Shown: piece after piece, positions 1 to 10,514 of the stretch
Layout: each line of letters starts with the position of its first letter
Position numbering within the stretch: position 1 is the first letter of the stretch
DNA from: Mya arenaria
Lineage: Eukaryota > Mollusca > Bivalvia > Myida > Myidae
Length of the DNA: 64,000 nt
Direction: 5' to 3'
Assembly: GCF_026914265.1 (NCBI RefSeq)
Contig: NC_069124.1
Span: 16,947,088-17,011,087, forward strand
Notes under the pieces: generated by a model
Told to the model about the DNA's origin: nothing
The model's input: only the letters and a program-made list of their open reading frames with translations
Databases searched by the model: none
Made by a program: the position numbers and the translations under genes

Positions 1-3000
1 CAGGCGATAAAAACGTACACGTACATGAACTGTTGAGCAGGCAATAAAGACGTACACGTACGTGAACTGTTGAGCAGGCAATAAAGACGTACACGTACGT
101 GAACTGTTGAGCAGGCAATAAAAACGTACACGTTCATGAACTGTTGAGCAGGCAATAAAGACGTACACGTACATGAACTGTTGAGCAGGCAATAAAGACG
201 TACACGTACGTGAACTGTTGGGCAGGCAATAAAGACGTACACGTGCATGAACTGTTGAGTAGGCAATAAAGACGTACACGTACATGAACTGTTGAGTAGG
301 CAATAAAGACGTACACGTACATGAACTGTTGGGTAGGCAATAAAGACGTACACGTACATGAACTGTTGGGCAGGCAATAAAGACGTACACGTACGTGAAC
401 TGTTGGGTAGCGTGAACTGTTGAGCAGGCAATAAAGACGTACACGTACATGAACTGTTGAGTAGGCAATAAAGACGTACACGTACATGAACTGTTGGGTA
501 GGCAATAAAGACGTACACGTACATGAACTGTTGGGCAGGCAATAAAGACGTACACGTACATGAACTGTTGGGTAGGCAATAAAGACGTACACGTACATGA
601 ACTGTTGAGTAGGCAATAAAGACGTACACGTACATGAACTGTTGGGTAGGCAATAAAGACGTACACGTACATGAACTGTTGGGTAGGCAATAAAGACGTA
701 CACGTACATGAACTGTTGGGTAGGCAATAAAGACGTACACGTACATGAACTGTTGGGCAGGCAATAAAGACGTACACGTACATGAACTGTTGAGCAGGCA
801 ATAAAGACGTACACGTACATGAACTGTTGGGCAGGCAATAAAGACGTACACGTACATGAACTGTTGGGTAGGCAATAAAGACGTACACGTACATGAACTG
901 TTGGGTAGGCAATAAAGACGTACACGTACATGAACTGTTGGGTAGGCAATAAAGACGTACACGTACGTGAACTGTTGGGCAGGCAATAAAGACGTACACG
1001 TACATGAACTGTTGGGTAGGCAATAAAGACGTACACGTACATGAACTGTTGAGCAGGCAATAAAGACGTACACGTACATGAACTGTTGGGTAGGCAATAA
1101 AGACGTACACGTACATGAACTGTTGGGTAGGCAATAAAGACGTACACGTGCATGAACTGTTGGGTAGGCAATAAAGACGTACACGTACGTGAACTGTTGG
1201 GTAGGCAATAAAGACGTACACGTACATGAACTGTTGGGTAGGCAATAAAGACGTACACGTACATGAACTGTTGGGTAGGCAATAAAGACGTACACGTACA
1301 TGAACTGTTGAGTAGGCAATAAAGACGTACACGTACATGAACTGTTGGGTAGGCAATAAAGACGTACACGTACATGAACTGTTGGGTAGGCAATAAAGAC
1401 GTACACGTACATGAACTGTTGGGTAGGCAATAAAGACGTACACGTACATGAACTGTTGAGTAGGCAATAAAGACGTACACGTACATGAACTGTTGGGTAG
1501 GCAATAAAGACGTACACGTACATGAACTGTTGGGTAGGCAATAAAGACGTACACGTACGTGAACTGTTGGGTAGGCAATAAAGACGTACACGTACATGAA
1601 CTGTTGGGTAGACAATAAAGACGTACACGTACATGAACTGTTGGGTAGGCAATAAAGACGTACACGTACATGAACTGTTGGGCAGGCAATAAAGACGTAC
1701 ACGTACATGAACTGTTGAGTAGGCAATAAAGACGTACACGTACATGAACTGTTGGGCAGGCAATAAAGACGTACACGTGCATGAACTGTTGGGTAGGCAA
1801 TAAAGACGTACACGTACGTGAACTGTTGGGTAGGCAATAAAGACGTACACGTACATGAACTGTTGGGTAGACAATAAAGACGTACACGTACATGAACTGT
1901 TGGGTAGGCAATAAAGACGTACACGTACATGAACTGTTGGGTAGGCAATAAAGACGTACACGTACATGAACTGTTGGGTAGGCAATAAAGACGTACACGT
2001 ACATGAACTGTTGGGTAGGCAATAAAGACGTACACGTACATGAACTGTTGGGTAGGCAATAAAGACGTACACGTACATGAACTGTTGGGTAGGCAATAAA
2101 GACGTACACGTACATGAACTGTTGGGCAGGCAATAAAGACGTACACGTACATGAACTGTTGAGCAGGCAATAAAGACGTACACGTACATGAACTGTTGGG
2201 CAGGAAATAAAGACGTACACGTACATGAACTGTTGGGTAGGCAATAAAGACGTACACGTACATGAACTGTTGGGTAGGCAATAAAGACGTACACGTGCAT
2301 GAACTGTTGGGTAGGCAATAAAGACGTACACGTACGTGAACTGTTGGGCAGGCAATAAAGACGTACACGTACATGAACTGTTGGGTAGGCAATAAAGACG
2401 TACACGTACATGAACTGTTGAGCAGGCAATAAAGACGTACACGTACATGAACTGTTGGGTAGGCAATAAAGACGTACACGTACATGAACTGTTGGGTAGG
2501 CAATAAAGACGTACACGTGCATGAACTGTTGGGTAGGCAATAAAGACGTACACGTACGTGAACTGTTGGGTAGGCAATAAAGACGTACACGTACATGAAC
2601 TGTTGGGTAGGCAATAAAGACGTACACGTACATGAACTGTTGGGTAGGCAATAAAGACGTACACGTACATGAACTGTTGAGTAGGCAATAAAGACGTACA
2701 CGTACATGAACTGTTGGGTAGGCAATAAAGACGTACACGTACATGAACTGTTGGGTAGGCAATAAAGACGTACACGTACGTGAACTGTTGGGCAGGCAAT
2801 AAAGACGTACACGTACGTGAACTGTTGGGCAGGCAATAAAGACGTACACGTACATGAACTGTTGGGTAGGCAATAAAGACGTACACGTACATGAACCGTT
2901 GAGTAGCGTGAACTGTTGAGCAGGCAATAAAGACGTACACGTACATGAACTGTTGAGCAGGCAATAAAGACGTACACGTACATGAACTGTTGGGTAGGCA

Positions 3001-6000
3001 ATAAAGACGTACACGTACATGAACTGTTGGGCAGGTAATAAAGACGTACACGTACGTGAACTGTTGGGCAGGCAATAAAGACGTACACGTACATGAACTG
3101 TTGAGTAGGCAATAAAGACGTACACGTACATGAACTGTTGGGTAGGCAATAAAGACGTACACGTACGTGAACTGTTGGGCAGGCAATAAAGACGTACACG
3201 TGCATGAACTGTTGTACACGTACATGAACTGTTGGGCAGGCAATAAAGACGTACACGTGCATGAACAGTTGAGTAGGCGATAAAAACGTACATGTACGTG
3301 AACTGTTGAGCAGGCAATAAAGACGTACACGTACATGAACTGTTGAGTAGGCGATAAAAACGTACATGTACGTGAACTGTTGAGCAGGCAATAAAGACGT
3401 ACACGTACATGAACTGTTGGGTAGGCAATAAAGACGTACACGTACGTGAACTGTTGGGCAGGCAATAAAGACGTACACGTGCATGAACAGTTGGGCAGGC
3501 AATAAAGACGTACACGTACATGAACTGTTGAGTAGGCGATAAAAACGTACACGTACGTGAACTGTTGGGCAGGCAATAAAGACGTACACGTGCATGAACA
3601 GTTGAGCAGGCAATAAAGACGTACACGTACATGAACTGTTGAGTAGGCAATAAAGACGTACACGTACATGAACTGTTGAGTAGGCAATAAAGACGTACAC
3701 GTACATGAACTGTTGGGTAGGCAATAAAGACGTACACGTACATGAACTGTTGGGCAGGCAATAAAGACGTACACGTACATGAACTGTTGAGTAGGCAATA
3801 AAGACGTACACGTACGTGAACTGTTGGGTAGGCAATAAAGCGTACACGTACATGAACTGTTGGGTAGGCAATAAAGACGTACACGTACATGAACTGTTGG
3901 GTAGGCAATAAAGACGTACACGTACATGAACTGTTGAGTAGGCAATAAAGACGTACACGTACATGAACTGTTGGGTAGGCAATAAAGACGTACACGTACA
4001 TGAACTGTTGGGTAGGCAATAAAGACGTACACGTACGTGAACTGTTGGGCAGGCAATAAAGACGTACACGTACGTGAACTGTTGGGCAGGCAATAAAGAC
4101 GTACACGTACATGAACTGTTGGGTAGGCAATAAAGACGTACACGTACATGAACCGTTGAGTAGCGTGAACTGTTGAGCAGGCAATAAAGACGTACACGTA
4201 CATGAACTGTTGAGCAGGCAATAAAGACGTACACGTACATGAACTGTTGGGTAGGCAATAAAGACGTACACGTACATGAACTGTTGGGCAGGTAATAAAG
4301 ACGTACACGTACGTGAACTGTTGGGCAGGCAATAAAGACGTACACGTACATGAACTGTTGAGTAGGCAATAAAGACGTACACGTACATGAACTGTTGGGT
4401 AGGCAATAAAGACGTACACGTACGTGAACTGTTGGGCAGGCAATAAAGACGTACACGTGCATGAACAGTTGAGTAGGCGATAAAAACGTACATGTACGTG
4501 AACTGTTGAGCAGGCAATAAAGACGTACACGTACATGAACTGTTGAGTAGGCGATAAAAACGTACATGTACGTGAACTGTTGAGCAGGCAATAAAGACGT
4601 ACACGTACATGAACTGTTGGGTAGGCAATAAAGACGTACACGTACGTGAACTGTTGGGCAGGCAATAAAGACGTACACGTGCATGAACAGTTGGGCAGGC
4701 AATAAAGACGTACACGTACATGAACTGTTGAGTAGGCGATAAAAACGTACACGTACGTGAACTGTTGGGCAGGCAATAAAGACGTACACGTGCATGAACA
4801 GTTGAGCAGGCAATAAAGACGTACACGTACATGAACTGTTGAGTAGGCAATAAAGACGTACACGTACATGAACTGTTGAGTAGGCAATAAAGACGTACAC
4901 GTACATGAACTGTTGAGTAGGCAATAAAGACGTACACGTACATGAACTGTTGGGCAGGCAATAAAGACGTACACGTACATGAACTGTTGAGTAGGCAATA
5001 AAGACGTACACGTACATGAACTGTTGGGTAGGCAATAAAGACGTACACGTACATGAACTGTTGGGTAGGCAATAAAGACGTACACGTACATGAACTGTTG
5101 GGTAGGCAATAAAGACGTACACGTACGTGAACTGTTGGGCAGGCAATAAAGACGTACACGTACGTGAACTGTTGGGCAGGCAATAAAGACGTACACGTAC
5201 ATGAACTGTTGGGTAGGCAATAAAGACGTACACGTACATGAACCGTTGAGTAGCGTGAACTGTTGAGCAGGCAATAAAGACGTACACGTACATGAACTGT
5301 TGAGCAGGCAATAAAGACGTACACGTACATGAACTGTTGGGTAGGAAATAAAGACGTACACGTACGTGAACTGTTGGGTAGGCAATAAAGACGTACACGT
5401 ACATGAACTGTTGGGCAGGTAATAAAGACGTACACGTACATGAACTGTTGAGTAGGCAATAAAGACGTACACGTACATGAACTGTTGGGTAGGCAATAAA
5501 GACGTACACGTACGTGAACTGTTGGGCAGGCAATAAAGACGTACACGTGCATGAACTGTTGTACACGTACATGAACTGTTGAGCAGGCAATAAAGACGTA
5601 CACGTGCATGAACAGTTGAGTAGGCGATAAAAACGTACATGTACGTGAACTGTTGAGCAGGCAATAAAGACGTACACGTACATGAACTGTTGAGTAGGCG
5701 ATAAAAACGTACATGTACGTGAACTGTTGAGCAGGCAATAAAGACGTACACGTACATGAACTGTTGGGTAGGCAATAAAGACGTACACGTACGTGAACTG
5801 TTGGGCAGGCAATAAAGACGTACACGTGCATGAACAGTTGGGCAGGCAATAAAGACGTACACGTACATGAACTGTTGAGTAGGCGATAAAAACGTACACG
5901 TACGTGAACTGTTGGGCAGGCAATAAAGACGTACACGTGCATGAACAGTTGAGCAGGCAATAAAGACGTACACGTACATGAACTGTTGAGTAGGCGATAA

Positions 6001-6130
6001 AAACGTACACGTACGTGAACTGTTGGGCAGGCAATAAAGACGTACACGTGCATGAACAGTTGAGTAGGCGATAAAAACGTACATGTACGTGAACTGTTGA
6101 GCAGGCAATAAAGACGTACACGTACGTGAA
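1..6130. repeat. 37-bp minisatellite array, homogeneous part
   Basis: Head-to-tail copies of a 37-bp unit, about 165 in this part, continuing left of the window. The unit contains GGCAATAAAG, then ACGTACACGTACATG, then AACTGTTG followed by GGTA, GGCA, AGTA or AGCA. The period is directly countable: GGCAATAAAG recurs at 77 and 114. Neighbouring units differ at only a few positions (ACAT/ACGT/GCAT, GGGTA/GAGCA), which indicates recent homogenisation. Partial units occur near 410, 2904, 3215, 4161, 5251 and 5561, and a 1-base deletion near 3840. The minus strand of the unit has no TAA, TAG or TGA in any frame, so long open frames are automatic. I regard it as noncoding satellite DNA. Confidence 0.97.
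2894..6070. repeat. Higher-order repeat of about 1.1-1.26 kb inside the minisatellite
   Basis: The rare variant string AACCGTTGAGTAGCGTGAAC recurs at 2894, 4151 and 5241, and a second marker (ATGAACAGTTGAGTAGGCGA) at 3261, 4461 and 5608. Between markers the same order of unit variants is repeated, including the private variant GGTAATAAAG. Blocks of about 30 units were therefore amplified as one piece roughly three times. The copies differ mainly by gain or loss of a few units. Confidence 0.8.
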
Positions 6131-6800
6131 CCATTGAGTAGGCGATAAAAACGTACATGTACATAAACCGTTGCGCAGGCGACAAAGACGTACACGTACG
6201 TGAACCGTTGCGCTGGCGATAACGACGTACATGTACATAAATCGTTGCGCAGGCGACAAAGACGTACACGTACGTGAACCGTTGCGCTGGCGATAAAGAC
6301 GTACATGTACATAAATCGTTGCGCAGGCAATAAAGACGTACACGTACGTGAACCGTTGCGCTGGCGATAAAAACGTACATGTACATAAACCGTTGCGCAG
6401 GCGACAAAGACGTACACGTACGTGAACCGTTGAGTAGGCGATAAAGACGTACATGTACATAAATCGTTGCGCAGGCGACAAAGACGTACACGTACGTGAA
6501 CCGTTGCGCTGGCGATAAAGACGTACACGTGCTTGAACCGTTGAGTAGGTGATAAAGACGTACACGTACGTGAACCGTTGCGCTGGCGATAAAAACGTAC
6601 ATGTACATAAATCGTTGCGCAGGCAATAAAGACGTACACGTACGTGAACCGTTGCGCTGGCGATAAAAACGTACATGTACATAAACCGTTGCGCAGGCGA
6701 CAAAGACGTACACGTACGTGAACCGTTGCGCTGGCGATAAAGACGTACATGTACATAAATCGTTGCGCAGGCGACAAAGACGTACACGCACATGAATCGT
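6131..6800. repeat. Minisatellite zone of alternating 74-bp dimers
   Basis: Two 37-bp variants alternate. One has GGCGACAAAGACGTACACG and ends GAACCGTTGCGCT; the other has GGCGATAAAGACGTACATG with ACATAAATCGTTGCGCA. The repeating unit here is thus a 74-bp pair. The change from the uniform 37-bp type to this type is abrupt at about 6130. Confidence 0.8.
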
Positions 6801-9800
6801 TAAGCAGGCGATAAAGACGTACACGTGCATACACCATAGCGCAGGCGATAAAGACGTACACGTACATGAACGGCGTTGCGCAGGCGATAAGACGTACACG
6901 TACATGAACCGTTGAGCAGGCGACAAAGACGAACACGGACTTGAAACGTTGAGCAGGCGATAAAGACGTACACGTGCATACACCTTAGCGCAGGCGATAA
7001 AGACGTACACGTACATGAACCTTTGCGCGGGCGAAAAGACGTTGTACACCGTTGATCAGACGATATAGACGTACACATACAGAAACCGTTGAGTAGGCGA
7101 TCAACACGTACCCGCACATGAAACGTTGCGCAGACGCAATGACGTCCACGTTCATAAACCGTTGAGCAGGCGATATAGACGTACTCGTTCATAAACCGTT
7201 GCGCATGCGATAAAAACGTACACGCGCATGAAGCGTTGCACAGGCGATATAGACGTACACGTACATGAACCGTTGAGCAGGCGATAAAAACGTACACGTA
7301 AATGGACAGTTGAGCAGGCTATATAGACATACACGTACATGAACCGTTGAGCAGGCGATAGAACGTTCACATAAATGAACCGTTTAGCAGGTGATGTAGA
7401 CGCAAACGTACATGAACCGCTAAGCAGGCTATATAGACGTATACGTACATGAACCGTTGAGCAGGCGGTAAGATGTTCACGTACATGAACCGTGACACAG
7501 GCGATATAGACGTACACGTACATGAACCGTTGAGCAGGCTATATAGACGTACATATACATGAACTGTTGAGCAGGCAATATAGATGTACACGTACATGAA
7601 CCGTTGAGCATGCGATAAGACGTACACGTACATGAGCCGTTGCGCAGGCGACAAAGACGTACACGTACATGCACTGTTGGGTAGGCGATAAAGACGCACA
7701 CGTACATTAACTGTTAAGCAGGCGATAATGACGTACACGTGCATGAACCGTTGCCCCGTTTCGCGGGCGATATAGATGTACACGTACATGAACCGATTGA
7801 GCAGGCGATAAATACGTACACGTACATGGACCGTTTAGCAGGCGATAACGACGTACACGTACATAAATCTTTGCGCAGGCGAATAGTCGTAGTACATGAA
7901 CCGTTGAGCAGGCCATATAGAAGTTAACGTACATGAACCGTTGAGTAGGCGATAAAGGCGTACACGTGCACTTACCGTTTTGCAGGCGACAAAGACGTTT
8001 ACGAACATGAACCGTTGCGCAGGCGATAAAGGCGTACACATGCATTAACCGTTTCGCAGGCGACAAACACGTTTACGATTATGGACCGTTGCCCATTCAA
8101 TAAAGACGTACACATGCATGCACCGTTGCGCAGGCGATAAAGACGTTCACGTGCATTAACCGTTTCGGGGGCGACAAACACGTTTACGGTTACGGACCGT
8201 TGCGCAGGCGATCAAGACGGACACGTGCATTAACCGTTTAGCAGGCGACACAAACATTTACGAACATGAACCGTTGCGCAGGTGATAAAAACGTACACGT
8301 GCATTAACCGTTTCGCAGGCGACACACACGTTTACGAACATGAACCGTTGCGCAGGCGATAAAGACGTATACGTGCATTAACCGTTTCGCAGGCGACAAA
8401 CACGTTTACGAATATGAACCGTTGCGCAGGCGATAAGGATGCACACGTGCATTAACAGTTAGCAGGCGACAAACACGTTTACAACCATGAACCGTTGCGC
8501 AGGAAGAAGACGTACACGTTCATGAACCGCTGCACAGGCGATAAAGACGTACACGTATATGAAACCGTTGAGCAGGCGATAAAGACGTACACGTACATGA
8601 ACCGTTGGACAGACGATAAAGACGTACACGTATATGAACCGTTGGACAGACGATAAAGACGTACACGTACTTGAACGGTTGGACAGGCGATAAAGACGAA
8701 AACGTACATGAACCTTTGAACAGGCGATAAAGACGTGCACGTACATAAACCGTTGCGCAGGCGATAAAGACGTACAGGTACATGGACTGTTGAGCAGGCA
8801 ATAAAGACGCACACGTACATGAACCGATTGAGCAGGCGATAAATACGTACACGTACATGGACCGTTTAGCAGGCGATAAAGATGTACACGTACATAAACC
8901 GTTGAGCAGGTGATAAAGACGTACACGTACATAAACCGTTTCGCAGGCGATATAGACGTATACGTACATGGACCGTTTCGCAGGCGATATATAAAAGTAC
9001 ACGTACATGAACCGATGGACAGGCGATAAAGACGTACACGTACATAAACCGTTGAGCAGGCGATAAAGACGTACACGTACATGAACCGTTTCGCGGGCAA
9101 TATAGATGTACACGTACATGAACCGATTGAGCAGGCGATAAATACGTACACGTACATGGACCGTTTAGCAGGCGATACAGACGTACACGTGCATAAACCG
9201 TGAGCAGGCGAGACGTACACGTATATAAATCGTTTCGCAAGCGATATAGACGTACACGTACATGAACCGTTGAGCAGGCGATATATAGACGTACACGTAC
9301 ATGAACCGTTGGACAGGCGATAAAGACGTACACGTACATAAACCGTTTCGCAGGCGATAAAGACGTAAACGTACATAAACCGTTTCGCAGGCGATAAAGA
9401 TGTACACGTACATAAACCGTTGAGCAGGCGATATATAGACGTACACGTACATAAACCGTTTCGCAGGCGATAAAGACGTAAACGTACATAAACCGTTTCG
9501 CAGGCGATAAAGACGTAAACGTACATAAACCGTTTCGCAGGCGATAAAGATGTACACGTACATGAACCGTTGAGCAGGCGATATATAGACGTACACGTAC
9601 ATAAACCGTTGGACAGGCGATAAAGACGTACACGTACATAAACCGTTTCGCAGGCGATATAGACGTACACGTACATGAACCGTTGAGCAGGCGATATATA
9701 GACGTACACGTACATGAACCGTTGAGCAGGCGATATATAGACGTACACGTACATGAACCGTTGGACAGGCGATAAAGACGTACACGTACATAAACCGTTG

Positions 9801-9985
9801 CGCAAACGATATAGACATATATATACATAAACCGTTTCGCAGGCGATATAGGCGTACACGTACATGAACCGTTGAGCAGGCGATATATAGAGTACACCTA
9901 CATGAACCGTTGGACAGGCGATAAAGACGTAAACGTACATAAACCGTTGCGCAAGCAATATAGACTTACATGTACATGTAGTGTA
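6801..9985. repeat. Diverged right margin of the minisatellite
   Basis: The 37-bp period continues but units differ by many substitutions and small indels, and minus-strand stop triplets begin to appear (for example the GTGCATTAACC variant). Many units between 9230 and 9900 carry an enlarged GGCGATATATAGACG variant. The last recognisable unit ends near 9985, where unique AT-rich sequence begins. Decay towards the edge is the usual pattern of a tandem array maintained by unequal exchange. Confidence 0.9.
7930..8480. repeat. Second block of 74-bp dimers in the diverged margin
   Basis: Variant pairs alternate: one unit with ACACGTGCATTAACCG followed by TTTCGCA, the next with GGCGACAAACACGTTTACG and AACATGAACCGTTGCGCA. 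About seven pairs are visible. The two members differ from those of the dimer block at 6131-6800, so this looks like an independent dimer amplification. Confidence 0.7.
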
Positions 9986-10352
9986 CATCAAAGTATATTA
10001 AAAAGAAAACTTACAAAACAATTTTAATATATTTTAAAGTACTCAAAACGAGCACACATTTTGTTTGGACAAAACCCAGCACTTAGTCAATGTAAAGAGC
10101 CCAGTATCTATGCAACCGTTACAACAATATCAACAGACAAGAGCTGTCGCCAGAACATGATAAACATTGGATGTTTTAAAGCAGAGAATTATTTGTATAA
10201 TGCATACTGGTAATACTGCTTGTCTTGGGCAGGAAAACGAACTGACGGATAGACAGATCGACTGACAGCAAGCGCGAAATTACCATGTGTCCCCTTTTGA
10301 GGGAGCGACATAATTATTAATAATAAATTACCACCTTTATGATTTTGAGCAA

Positions 10353-10358
10353 TTTATT
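10353..10358 (-). promoter_or_regulatory. Candidate polyadenylation signal of MTHFS
   Basis: TTTATT on the plus strand reads AATAAA on the minus strand, about 157 bases after the MTHFS stop codon. It is the first canonical signal downstream of the stop. The stretch 9986-10514 otherwise holds no visible gene and would be the 3' UTR and flank. Confidence 0.5.
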
Positions 10359-10514
10359 GCGACAGACCTATATACACATGTCAAGAACACTTAGTTTAGC
10401 ACCGCACGGATGTAAATGCTCAACCAAAATCACAGTCTTGATGAAGCGATATGATTCTGTTAAATATTTTGATAAAACTTTGGACAGTCATTAACTAATA
10501 AATAAGAAAACAAT

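Noticed and set aside
1-9985. CRISPR array, because of the regular direct repeats
   Set aside because: There are no unique spacers; the whole 37-bp unit is repeated, the host DNA is animal, and no cas genes are present.
6800-9991. Further long minus-strand frames in the diverged part of the satellite (for example 8459-9991 and 8866-9897)
   Set aside because: They overlap each other in different frames and repeat the same Tyr/Val/Arg/Cys-rich peptide. They follow from the stop-poor repeat unit and not from genes.
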